13,288 bases of DNA from Sulfurovum sp. (GTDB taxonomy: Bacteria > Campylobacterota > Campylobacteria > Campylobacterales > Sulfurovaceae): assembly GCA_003978395.1 (NCBI GenBank), contig QNZV01000066.1, positions 1 to 13,288 on the forward strand, read 5' to 3'. This document shows positions 6,292-13,288 of the stretch, piece after piece. The notes beneath the pieces were generated by a model, which saw only the letters and a list, made by a program, of their open reading frames with translations, had not been told where the DNA came from and searched no databases. The translations under genes were made by a program, and so were the position numbers. Position 1 is the stretch's first letter. Each line of letters begins with the position of its first letter.

Positions 6292-7887
6292 ATGGGAAAA
6301 CTAAATTATAGAGTTGTTCTTTTTACTTTTGCATTTCTTTTTGGAATTGTATTTTCAATTCCATCACTAACGCAGAGTGAAGAGGGCAAAAAAATTACTT
6401 TAGGGCTTGACCTACAAGGTGGATTACATATGTTACTTTCAGTTAAAACAGAAGTAGCATTAGAATCTAAAATGAAATCTGTGGGAACAACGGTTAAATA
6501 TAACCTTGAGAAAGCAGATATTGTAGTTGAAGATTTAAAGATAGATGACGGAAAAGTAATGTTTGAATTACTTGACCCACAAGATACAGCAAATGTTGAT
6601 GAGATGTTAGCAGATGAGTTCAAAGAGGTAAACATTAAAAAGAGTGGCTTAGTCTATGAGATGTCTCTCTCTCCTGAGCTCGCTATAAAAACAAAACAAA
6701 ATGCTATTGACCAAGCTGTTGATACCATTAGAAATCGTCTAAACATGTTTGGTTTGGCTGAACCAACTGTTGCCAAACAGGGGTCAGATAGAATCTTGGT
6801 TGAAGTTCCAGGTATCAAAACGCAAGAAGATGAAGATAGAATTAAATCACTTATTGCAAAAGCTGCACACTTGCAAATGATGGCTGTTGATGAAGATAGA
6901 GCCAATCGAGTCTATTCTATGACAGAAGCAGAAGCGAGACAGTTTGGAGATATTATCTTGGATGATGTTGCTGAAGATGGACGAAAATATCTTCTCTACT
7001 CTATTCCAATTTTAGATGGTTCAATGTTGACCGATGCTAAAGTAGGATATGAACAGAAAGGCACACGACCACTAATTAACTTCTCACTCAATGGACAAGG
7101 TGCTAAGATATTTGCAGATTTTACAGAAAAATCTGTAGGTAAACGAATGGCTGTTGTTCTTGATGGAAAAGTTTATACTGCTCCAAACATTATCCAAAGA
7201 ATTGGTGGTGGGCAAGTTCAAATTACAGGTGCATTTACTTCCCAAGAGGCTCACGACATTGCAATTGCTCTACGTTCTGGTGCATTACTTGCTCCTGTAG
7301 AAGTAGAGAGTCAACGAAGTATAGGACCTAGCCTTGGTAAAGATAATATTCAGGCAAGTTTAATTGCTCTTATTGTTGGTTTCTTGGCAGTAATCATCTT
7401 TATGGTACTCTATTACGGTATGGCAGGTGTTGTTGCCAACTTGGCACTGATTGCAAACCTCTTCCTTATTTTGGCTGTAATGTCACTATTTGAAGCAACT
7501 TTAACCCTTCCAGGTATGGCAGGTATTGTCCTAACCGTTGGTATGGCTGTCGATGCAAATGTTATTATTACAGAACGTATTCGAGAGCTTTTACATGCTG
7601 GTGCTTCTCTTACAAAAGCAATAGAGCAAGGTTATAACAACGCTTTTACAGCTATTTGGGATGCAAACATTACAACACTTATCGCAGCTGTAGTACTTTT
7701 TGCTTATGGAACAGGACCGATTAAAGGATTCTCTTTAACCATCAGTATTGGTATTTTGGCTTCTATGCTAACAGCTATTTTAGGAACACATGGAATCTAT
7801 CAGTGGATTCTTCCTCGAATAGATAAGAGAAAGATGAAGTTTTGGTTTGGAATCGAACAAGATATTGATATGAAAGGAGCAAAATAA
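6292..7887 (+). CDS. secD: Protein translocase subunit SecD
   Basis: Inner-membrane RND-superfamily protein of 531 aa that, with SecF, uses the proton gradient to pull proteins through SecYEG from the periplasmic side. It has an N-terminal membrane segment (about 7-24) and the D1-type motif LGLDLQGGLH (37-46). The periplasmic P1 domain includes RNRLNMFGLAEPTV (147-160) and LVEVPG. Five more membrane segments (about 354-510) include GMAVDANVIITERIRE (417-432); D421 is the conserved proton-pathway aspartate of TM4. Length suits the shorter epsilonproteobacterial SecD (E. coli has 615 aa). The start lies 4 nt after yajC with only a distant AAAGG, so coupling to yajC is likely. The stop shares its last base with the secF ATG. 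Confidence 0.97.
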   Translation: MGKLNYRVVLFTFAFLFGIVFSIPSLTQSEEGKKITLGLDLQGGLHMLLSVKTEVALESKMKSVGTTVKYNLEKADIVVEDLKIDDGKVMFELLDPQDTANVDEMLADEFKEVNIKKSGLVYEMSLSPELAIKTKQNAIDQAVDTIRNRLNMFGLAEPTVAKQGSDRILVEVPGIKTQEDEDRIKSLIAKAAHLQMMAVDEDRANRVYSMTEAEARQFGDIILDDVAEDGRKYLLYSIPILDGSMLTDAKVGYEQKGTRPLINFSLNGQGAKIFADFTEKSVGKRMAVVLDGKVYTAPNIIQRIGGGQVQITGAFTSQEAHDIAIALRSGALLAPVEVESQRSIGPSLGKDNIQASLIALIVGFLAVIIFMVLYYGMAGVVANLALIANLFLILAVMSLFEATLTLPGMAGIVLTVGMAVDANVIITERIRELLHAGASLTKAIEQGYNNAFTAIWDANITTLIAAVVLFAYGTGPIKGFSLTISIGILASMLTAILGTHGIYQWILPRIDKRKMKFWFGIEQDIDMKGAK

Positions 7888-8858
7888 TGGAAGTTTTTAA
7901 GTATAAAGAACCTATAAAATTTATGGAAAATGCCAAAAAATTTGGTGTTTTTTCTATTGTTTTAATTATACTTTCTTTGGGGCTTCTTTTTACAAAAGGT
8001 CTCAACTATGGTATTGATTTTGCTGGTGGAACAATTGTTCAAATCAAATATGAAGGTACAGCACCCATAGATAGAGTAAGAGATATTGTCTCGGGGCATA
8101 AAAATTATGCAGGTGCAACAGTTACTTCATTTGGTAGTGATTCTGAAATTGTTATTAGAACAAAACAAGCATCAAAATCTGTAAAAGGTGGAGCAAAAGT
8201 TGAAGTACAAAAGATGTTGGCTTCGACAGGAAAATTTGAAATAAGACGTGTAGACTTGGTTGGTCCTTCTGTTGGAGAAGAGCTAAAAACCAAAGGTCTT
8301 ATGGCTATGTTCTTCTCGATTATTGGTATTTTACTCTATTTGTCATTCAGATTCGAGTGGCGTTTTGCAACGGCATCCGTTGTGGCACTGGTTCATGATG
8401 TTACTATTGCTATGGGTATGCTAGCTCTATTCCAAGTAGAGGTAAATCTGCCTATCTTAGCTGCGATTTTAACTATTTTAGGATACTCTCTAAACGATAC
8501 CGTTATTGTATTTGACCGTATCCGAGAGGGAGTTCGCAATATAAAATCTCCAGAAATGGAAGATATTGTGAATGAATCTGTTACTAGAACGTTATCACGT
8601 ACGACACTAACCTCATTAACAACCTTTTTTGTTGTATTAACCCTTTACCTATTGGGTGGAGAGATTATATCTGGATTCTCATTTACACTGTTAGTGGGTG
8701 TTATTGTGGGTACATACTCTTCAATTTTTGTAGCTTCTCCTATTTTGATGTGGCTTAATTTCTCTGTTGTAGAGTTTAGAGAAAAAGAGGCAGCAAAATT
8801 AAAGCGTCAAAAAGAGCGAGATAAACAACGTGCTATGTATGAACAAGGTACTATATAA
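7887..8858 (+). CDS. secF: Protein translocase subunit SecF
   Basis: Partner of SecD, 323 aa, with six membrane segments: one at about 19-37 and five between about 137 and 292. The motif GLNYGIDFAGGTIVQIKY (38-55) follows the first segment. GYSLNDTVIVFDRIRE (199-214) is the TM4 signature, with D204 and R211 placed as in the proton pathway. SRTTLTSLTTFFV (237-249) is also typical. The C-terminal tail is strongly basic and cytoplasmic (KLKRQKERDKQR). Translation starts at TAATG overlapping secD, with AAGGAG upstream inside secD, implying a fixed SecD:SecF ratio. A clear terminator-like hairpin follows about 40 nt after the stop, ending the yajC-secD-secF unit. Confidence 0.97.
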   Translation: MEVFKYKEPIKFMENAKKFGVFSIVLIILSLGLLFTKGLNYGIDFAGGTIVQIKYEGTAPIDRVRDIVSGHKNYAGATVTSFGSDSEIVIRTKQASKSVKGGAKVEVQKMLASTGKFEIRRVDLVGPSVGEELKTKGLMAMFFSIIGILLYLSFRFEWRFATASVVALVHDVTIAMGMLALFQVEVNLPILAAILTILGYSLNDTVIVFDRIREGVRNIKSPEMEDIVNESVTRTLSRTTLTSLTTFFVVLTLYLLGGEIISGFSFTLLVGVIVGTYSSIFVASPILMWLNFSVVEFREKEAAKLKRQKERDKQRAMYEQGTI

Positions 8859-8896
8859 AATCTATTTCCTACACTTATTTTTTTAGGAAACCATTT

Positions 8897-8930
8897 CTTT
8901 AGCTTCGTATTATTCGAAGCTAAAGCTTTT
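8897..8930 (+). terminator. Intrinsic terminator after yajC-secD-secF
   Basis: An 11-bp perfect stem, CTTTAGCTTCG at 8897-8907 with 8915-8925, encloses a 7-nt loop and is followed by CTTTT. A smaller 6-bp inverted repeat (8865-8870 with 8885-8890) lies just upstream. The T-tract is short but on the correct side for the plus-strand operon. Confidence 0.75.
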
Positions 8931-8966
8931 AATTCCAAGTTATTTTAAATCCCAAGGAGTATTATT

Positions 8967-9314
8967 TTGAATTGGGGAAAAGTTTTTTATATATTTTTTA
9001 CACTGATGAGCTTGACTACATCAGTATCATTTATTTTTGAAGATTCTGTTATTGCACTGTTTGCAGCATCAAGTATTAATATTATCTCAAGTATTTTAAA
9101 AATGGGTGTACGAAACCTATTTTCTGCTGAACTTTTAGCAGGTTCATTGGTTGCAGATTTACATCTAATCCCTGCATTTTTTATCTATCAATTTGGGAAT
9201 AGTGAAAATCACTCACATCTCATTTTTGGATTGGTTATTGGTGCAATCATTGCAAATGTATACACATTAATAATCTCTATTGTAGAGAGTGCTAAGGCAA
9301 AAGAGGAGTTTTAA
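8967..9314 (+). CDS. Small multi-span membrane protein (DUF6394-like), TTG start
   Basis: A 115-aa hydrophobic protein of unknown function. About three to four membrane segments are visible: roughly residues 4-23, 27-45, 55-78 (including ADLHLIPAFFIYQF) and 85-106. The charged tail is ESAKAKEEF. From memory it resembles a short Campylobacterota family annotated DUF6394; that match is not verified. The start is TTG at 8967, well supported by AAGGAG 7 nt upstream and by MNWGK preceding the first membrane segment; the next in-frame ATG would cut into that segment. It follows the secF terminator, so it probably has its own promoter, but no strong -10 was seen in the 36-nt gap. Its stop overlaps the convergent transglycosylase stop. 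No function can be assigned. Confidence 0.83.
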   Translation: MNWGKVFYIFFTLMSLTTSVSFIFEDSVIALFAASSINIISSILKMGVRNLFSAELLAGSLVADLHLIPAFFIYQFGNSENHSHLIFGLVIGAIIANVYTLIISIVESAKAKEEF

Positions 9315-9323
9315 TATCCTCTT
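9301..9323. terminator. Hairpin enclosing two convergent stop codons
   Basis: AAGAGGA at 9301-9307 pairs with TCCTCTT at 9317-9323. The 9-nt loop holds both stop codons (plus TAA 9312-9314, minus TAA 9313-9311). The plus-strand side is followed by CTTTGTTTT and the minus-strand side by a short TT extension. It therefore could end transcripts from both directions. The stem is only 7 bp. Confidence 0.5.
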
Positions 9324-10522
9324 CTTTGTTTTACAGTCTCTCCTAAAGTATAAACAGCCATTCCATAAAACGTGCTATGATTATAGGTTGTGATTACTCT
9401 AAAATTATGCGTACCAAACCAAAGTTCATCATAAGTAGCTCTGTGTAATTTTATAAGCGATACAGGACCTTTATAATAGAGCTTTGAACGTGGGGTTATT
9501 TTATACTTTTTTCTTAGTTTATATTGTGAATATTTGGTTTTATATCCTGTCTCTAAACGTTTAAAGCGATTTCCTCTATATCTTGCTCTTACAGCAACTT
9601 GGCTAGTATTTCTATTCCATCCATTTCTAGAAAAGTAGTTTGCAATAGAACCAATAGCATCTTGAGCATTCCATAAATCGGTTACTCCATCATTATTAAA
9701 ATCCACAGCAAAATCAAGATACGAACTGGCAATAAATTGACCATAGCCCATAGCTCCTGCATTTGAGCCCATAAGTTCAGAAGCATTCAATCCTGATTGA
9801 CGGGTCATAATTAAAAATTTCTCTAACTGTTGTGTATAGAAATCTTCTCTTCGGTCTCCAAGCATCGCTTTTGAAGTCAGTACATCAATAACTCTTTTTT
9901 TTCCAAAATTTACACCATAAGCTGTTTCTACACCTATAATACCAACAATATATTCAGGTGGAACCCCATAAGTCTGATAAGCTTTATTGAGTGTATCTTC
10001 ATATTCTGCCCAAAAGTTTATACCTCTTTGAATATTTCGTTCATAGACAAACATCTTTTTGTATCTATCCCATTTTCCTTTTTCTTGCTGTAGAGTATTT
10101 CTTACTTTGTACGGTTCAATCATTTGATTTATATCTTTAGCTTCTGAAAAAAGTTTATACAACTCTTCATATTTAAATTGATAAGCACTCTGCATATAAT
10201 CAATAAAATCCATTAGTTTATAATTTCCTGCGAAATCTCCACTTAGCCCACCTTCAACTACTTCTGTTGGTATATTTTGAGATAAACTATTTTCAGAAGA
10301 TGTAATTTCTACAGAACTGTTTTCAGAAGAGGTAGTTTCTATAGAACTATGTTCAGAAGGAATAATTGCTGATGAACTATTTTCAAAAGAAGTATTAGTT
10401 TGAATAGATGCCATAAGTGAATTACTTGTATTGATGTCTGGTACATCTATATCTTTTTTTGTACTACATGCACTAATTAAAAGCATTGATGATAAAAGGA
10501 GAGAGAGTTTAGGTTTTGTCAT
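9311..10522 (-). CDS. MltB-like lytic murein transglycosylase, lipoprotein
   Basis: A 403-aa predicted lipoprotein that cleaves peptidoglycan glycan strands to 1,6-anhydro ends (SLT_2/GH103 type). The lipoprotein signal peptide ends at the lipobox ISAC with C19. Residues about 20-95 are a Ser/Thr/Glu-rich flexible linker with four 10-residue repeats (41-80). The catalytic domain spans about 100-400. VGIIGVETAYG carries the likely catalytic E199, and SNAGAMGYGQFIASSY (253-268) is the family's second motif. DFNNDGVTDLW (274-284) resembles the EF-hand calcium loop of E. coli Slt35/MltB (D274, N276, D278, D282). The start at 10522 has GGA 8 nt upstream and directly precedes a proper signal peptide. 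It is a monocistronic-looking gene, divergent from leuS. The MltB type is firm; the exact paralogue is not. Confidence 0.92.
   Translation of the reverse strand: MTKPKLSLLLSSMLLISACSTKKDIDVPDINTSNSLMASIQTNTSFENSSSAIIPSEHSSIETTSSENSSVEITSSENSLSQNIPTEVVEGGLSGDFAGNYKLMDFIDYMQSAYQFKYEELYKLFSEAKDINQMIEPYKVRNTLQQEKGKWDRYKKMFVYERNIQRGINFWAEYEDTLNKAYQTYGVPPEYIVGIIGVETAYGVNFGKKRVIDVLTSKAMLGDRREDFYTQQLEKFLIMTRQSGLNASELMGSNAGAMGYGQFIASSYLDFAVDFNNDGVTDLWNAQDAIGSIANYFSRNGWNRNTSQVAVRARYRGNRFKRLETGYKTKYSQYKLRKKYKITPRSKLYYKGPVSLIKLHRATYDELWFGTHNFRVITTYNHSTFYGMAVYTLGETVKQRRGY
10284..10403 (-). repeat. Four imperfect 30-bp tandem repeats in the transglycosylase gene
   Basis: Units start at 10284, 10314, 10344 and 10374 on the plus strand, each opening with a variant of GAACTATTTTCAGAAGA. 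In the protein they encode four decapeptides (residues 41-80) close to xxxTSSENSS. Because 30 bp is a multiple of three, gain or loss of units keeps the frame and only changes linker length. Confidence 0.85.
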
Positions 10523-10554
10523 TATTTTTCCATGGAGAGTTATTTTAGTCTAAG

Positions 10555-10560
10555 ATTATA
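10555..10560 (-). promoter_or_regulatory. Probable -10 element of the transglycosylase gene
   Basis: On the minus strand ACATATTATAATCTTAGAC contains a perfect TATAAT 32 nt before the ATG, giving a leader of about 26 nt. No -35 is recognised. It lies in the 240-nt AT-rich gap (10523-10762) shared with the leuS promoter; nothing else is evident in that gap. Confidence 0.5.
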
Positions 10561-10723
10561 ATATGTTGAATATGAGATAAATATTAATATAATAGAGAAT
10601 TTACTGATAAGTTATATTTATATTATTTCTTTAATTTTAAAAGAGGCTATACGTTTGTTTATATTTTTTATTGTTCTTTATATAGATAAATATAACGCTA
10701 TCCTTTTCTAACCCATCATTGGC

Positions 10724-10738
10724 TATAATTCTTATAAT
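10724..10738 (+). promoter_or_regulatory. Promoter of leuS with two overlapping-range -10 hexamers
   Basis: Two perfect TATAAT boxes lie 9 nt apart (10724-10729 and 10733-10738), the first as TTGGCTATAAT. Transcription from the first would give a leader of about 27 nt to the preferred ATG at 10763, and from the second about 18 nt. The first site would begin upstream of the GGAG Shine-Dalgarno in either case. No canonical -35. Confidence 0.6.
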
Positions 10739-10762
10739 TTTTAGCTGATGGAGCAATATAAT

Positions 10763-13207
10763 ATGAGTTACAGTCCAAATGATATAGAAAAAAAATGGCA
10801 AACAATATGGAGTGAAAAAGAGGCATTTGAGCCTCTTGATGATAAAACTTTAGAGAAAAAATATATTTTGAGTATGTTTCCTTTCCCTAGTGGAAGATTA
10901 CACATGGGTCATGTTCGTAATTATAGTATTGGCGATGCAATGGCTCGTTATTACAGAAAACAAAACTACAATGTACTTCATCCCATTGGTTGGGATGCCT
11001 TTGGTATGCCTGCTGAAAATGCAGCGATTAAACATGGTAGACACCCAAAAGATTGGACTTACTCCAATATTGCATACATGCGTAAAGAGTTAAACTCTTT
11101 GGGTCTCTCATTTTCAGAGACAAGAGAGTTTGCGACCTGTGATGAGTTATATACCAAGTGGGAACAAGAGTTTATTATTAAAATGTTTGAGGAGAAGCTT
11201 CTTTACCGTGAATCGACTACAGTGAATTGGTGTGAATCATGTCATACTGTCTTAGCAAATGAACAAGTAGAAGAGGGGTGCTGTTGGCGTTGTGACAATG
11301 AGGTAGCGTTAAAAGAGATGCCTGGGTACTACTTGGACATCAAAAAGTATTCAGATGAGTTGTTAGATGATTTAAAACTTCTTGAGGGAAAATGGCCTTC
11401 ACAAGTTTTGGCAATGCAGAGTAATTGGATTGGTAAATCACAAGGGTTAGAGTTCTCTTTTACGTTTTCAGAGGCTTCAAAAGCAAAGTTAGAGAATAAA
11501 TTTGAAGGTTTTGAAGTATTTACTACCAGACCAGATACCGTTTATGGCGTAACCTACACAGCATTAGCTCCTGAACATCCAATTGTAAAAGATTTAATTA
11601 AAAACAGACTTTTAGAGCGTGATATAGCAGATAAAATCACAGCCATGGGAAATATGACCGAAGTAGAAAGAGCTAAAGCCCAAAAAGAGGGTTATGACCT
11701 TGGAATTACAGTAATTCATCCACTAACAGGCGAAGAGATACCCGTTTGGACAGCAAATTTTGTTTTAGCATCGTATGGTGGTGGTGCTGTTATGTCTGTC
11801 CCAACACACGATGAACGTGACTTTGAGTTTGCCACAAAATATAATTTACCAATGAAATATGTCATCTCAGGTGGAGAAGAGGGTTCAGCATATACAGGCG
11901 AAGGAGTCCTTATTAACTCTGATGAGCTAAATGGTATGAAAAATACTGAAGCTAAAGCTGAAATTATCAAACTTTTTGAAGCAAAAAATGTAGGAAAAGG
12001 GACAACCAACTACAAACTAAGAAATTGGGGAATAAGCCGTCAACGCTACTGGGGTGCTCCCATTCCTTTTGTTCATTGTGATGCTTGTGGATTGGTGCCT
12101 GAAAAAGTAGAGAACTTACCCATTGCACTTCCTGAAGATGTAGAGATAACAGGAGAGGGAAACCCACTAGAAAATCATCCAACATGGTCAAATTGTGCTT
12201 GTCCAAAGTGTGGAGAAAAAGCAAAGCGTGAAACAGATACACTTGATACATTTGTACAGTCAAGTTGGTATCAGTTCCGTTATGCAACCCATCCAAACAA
12301 ATGGGAAAGTTGTGGAATAGACAAAGAGGATGTAAACTACTGGCTAGGAGTTGACCAATATATAGGTGGAATTGAACACGCAATTTTACATCTTTTATAC
12401 GCACGTTTTTTTACCAAAGCACTAAGAGATTTAGGATTTATAGAGAACATCAAAGAGCCATTTGAAAACTTACTAACCCAAGGAATGGTACTTATGGACG
12501 GTTCTAAAATGTCAAAATCAAAAGGAAATACTGTTGACCCTGACTCTCTGATAGAAAAATATGGAGCAGATACAGCACGACTATTTACCCTTTTTGCAGC
12601 TCCTCCACAAAAAGAGCTAGAGTGGAATGATTCTGCCGTTGAAGGTGCATTTAGATTTATTAAAAAGCTTTATGATAGAAGAACCAAGGTTACAATAGAC
12701 ACTTTACCAACCATAGAGCAAAATGCTTTAAATAAAGAGGAGAAAATAGCGAGAGTAAAAGTATACGAAGCTCTAAAACGCTCTATTGATGTTTATGAAA
12801 AAACCTTTGCATTCAACACCTTGATAGCAGGTTGTATGGAAGCCCTAAATGCTTTAGACAAACAAAAAAATGAACAAGTATGGACAGAGGGATTATATAT
12901 TATTACCCACTTACTTGAACCAATTATTCCTCATGTTTGTGCAGAGATTTCAGAAGAACTATTTGAGTCTAAAAACCTTACAGGTGGGAAAATAGAGATT
13001 TTAGATGAGGTCTTTGTTCAAGATACCATTACCTTAGGAGTGGCTGTCAATGGAAAGAGAAGAGCCGAAATAGAAGTAGATGCAGAAGCGTCTAAAGAGG
13101 ATATTATAGCCATGGCAAAAGAGAGTATTCCTAAATGGCTAGAGGGTAAAAATGTTGTTAAAGAGATTTTAGTTCCTAAGAAGATGGTGAATTTGGTAGT
13201 TAAATAG
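10763..13207 (+). CDS. leuS: Leucine-tRNA ligase
   Basis: Class I aminoacyl-tRNA synthetase of 814 aa that charges tRNA-Leu and edits mischarged products. The ATP-binding HIGH-type motif is HMGH at 47-50, and KMSKS is at 582-586. A zinc-type knuckle follows the first half of the fold (C157, C160, C174, C177). The CP1 editing domain has TTRPDT (254-259) and GGGAVMSVPTHDERD, where D353 matches the editing aspartate. Further CxxC pairs occur in CDACG and CPKCG, then DTLDTFVQSSWY. The C-terminal anticodon-binding and tail domains are complete. I chose ATG 10763 (MSYSPNDIEKKWQ) over the in-frame ATG five codons earlier, because GGAG lies 9 nt before it and the earlier ATG lacks a Shine-Dalgarno. 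The stop lies inside an inverted repeat shared with the convergent mnmA end. Confidence 0.97.
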   Translation: MSYSPNDIEKKWQTIWSEKEAFEPLDDKTLEKKYILSMFPFPSGRLHMGHVRNYSIGDAMARYYRKQNYNVLHPIGWDAFGMPAENAAIKHGRHPKDWTYSNIAYMRKELNSLGLSFSETREFATCDELYTKWEQEFIIKMFEEKLLYRESTTVNWCESCHTVLANEQVEEGCCWRCDNEVALKEMPGYYLDIKKYSDELLDDLKLLEGKWPSQVLAMQSNWIGKSQGLEFSFTFSEASKAKLENKFEGFEVFTTRPDTVYGVTYTALAPEHPIVKDLIKNRLLERDIADKITAMGNMTEVERAKAQKEGYDLGITVIHPLTGEEIPVWTANFVLASYGGGAVMSVPTHDERDFEFATKYNLPMKYVISGGEEGSAYTGEGVLINSDELNGMKNTEAKAEIIKLFEAKNVGKGTTNYKLRNWGISRQRYWGAPIPFVHCDACGLVPEKVENLPIALPEDVEITGEGNPLENHPTWSNCACPKCGEKAKRETDTLDTFVQSSWYQFRYATHPNKWESCGIDKEDVNYWLGVDQYIGGIEHAILHLLYARFFTKALRDLGFIENIKEPFENLLTQGMVLMDGSKMSKSKGNTVDPDSLIEKYGADTARLFTLFAAPPQKELEWNDSAVEGAFRFIKKLYDRRTKVTIDTLPTIEQNALNKEEKIARVKVYEALKRSIDVYEKTFAFNTLIAGCMEALNALDKQKNEQVWTEGLYIITHLLEPIIPHVCAEISEELFESKNLTGGKIEILDEVFVQDTITLGVAVNGKRRAEIEVDAEASKEDIIAMAKESIPKWLEGKNVVKEILVPKKMVNLVVK

Positions 13208-13218
13208 AAACTACCAAA
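13192..13218. terminator. 10-bp inverted repeat across the leuS stop
   Basis: TTTGGTAGTT at 13192-13201 is exactly complementary to AACTACCAAA at 13209-13218, with a 7-nt loop holding the leuS TAG. It also abuts the convergent mnmA stop at 13220. No T-tract follows on either strand, so its role as a bidirectional terminator is inferred from position and symmetry. Confidence 0.45.
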
Positions 13219-13219
13219 C

Positions 13220-13288
13220 TCAACAAATAACCCCAGAGCCAATAACCTTATTATCTTCATAAAAAACAGCTATCTGTCCATAGGCTAG
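13220..13288 (-). CDS. mnmA: tRNA 2-thiouridine(34) synthase MnmA, 3' end only
   Basis: Partial gene running off the right edge; the last 22 codons and a TGA stop are visible on the minus strand. They read LAYGQIAVFYEDNKVIGSGV followed by IC. This fits the C-terminal beta-barrel end of MnmA (the usual pattern is GQ-AVFY followed by V-G-G-I). MnmA thiolates U34 of tRNA-Lys, -Glu and -Gln using ATP and relayed sulfur. Its stop lies 12 nt from the convergent leuS stop. The identification rests on a short but characteristic stretch; the catalytic cysteines are outside the window. Confidence 0.78.
   Translation of the reverse strand, partial: LAYGQIAVFYEDNKVIGSGVIC

Noticed and set aside
10284..10403. 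CRISPR-like periodic repeats
   Set aside because: The 30-bp units are contiguous, imperfect and inside a coding frame, with no spacers; they are a protein-coding tandem repeat.
10523..10762. Small RNA or riboswitch in the transglycosylase-leuS gap
   Set aside because: The gap is very AT-rich; beyond the two divergent promoters I saw no T-box-like motif, stable stem or terminator ahead of leuS.
11967..12404. Minus-strand open frame of 145 codons
   Set aside because: It lies opposite conserved leuS sequence; composition is that of an antisense shadow.
13018..13260. Minus-strand open frame of 80 codons at the right edge
   Set aside because: It overlaps the leuS 3' end and conflicts with the mnmA C-terminus, read in another frame and ending at 13220.

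Overview
The window is a 13.3 kb, AT-rich, almost fully coding piece of chromosome. It looks like a member of the Campylobacterota (the former Epsilonproteobacteria). The basis is the protein sequences and the block lnt / yajC-secD-secF / leuS, which from memory matches the order in Campylobacter jejuni. The genus cannot be fixed by reading alone; a Sulfurovum-, Sulfurimonas- or Arcobacter-like organism would fit. No rRNA, tRNA, insertion sequence, prophage or CRISPR array is visible, and nothing suggests recent horizontal transfer.

Layout: (1) 1-2519, minus strand: queC (queuosine precursor synthesis), then ilvB and the first 29 codons of ilvN (the two acetolactate synthase subunits). (2) 2575-3977, plus strand: ybeY (rRNA maturation endonuclease), coupled to a CaCA-family Na+/Ca2+-type exchanger. 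(3) 6016-4025, minus strand: lnt (lipoprotein N-acyltransferase), overlapped by yidD, then a small exported acidic protein of unknown function. (4) 6027-8858, plus strand: yajC-secD-secF, the accessory complex of the Sec translocon, closed by a terminator hairpin. (5) 8967-9314, plus strand: a small multi-span membrane protein starting at TTG. (6) 10522-9311, minus strand: an MltB-like lytic transglycosylase lipoprotein with a repetitive Ser-rich linker. (7) 10763-13207, plus strand: leuS. (8) 13288-13220, minus strand: the last 22 codons of mnmA.

The common theme from about 4.4 to 10.5 kb is the cell envelope. SecDF-YajC exports proteins, YidD assists membrane insertion, Lnt finishes lipoproteins, and the transglycosylase is itself a predicted lipoprotein substrate of that pathway. 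The rest is amino-acid, tRNA and rRNA housekeeping.

Most genes are tightly packed. Three same-strand junctions share the A of TAATG, and one overlaps by 8 nt. All three convergent junctions carry a perfect inverted repeat at or beside the stop codons. I found no convincing undescribed biological system. The points most worth a second look are yidD coupled to lnt, the in-frame 30-bp tandem repeats in the transglycosylase gene, the acidic exported protein, and the very compact lnt/yajC divergent start region.
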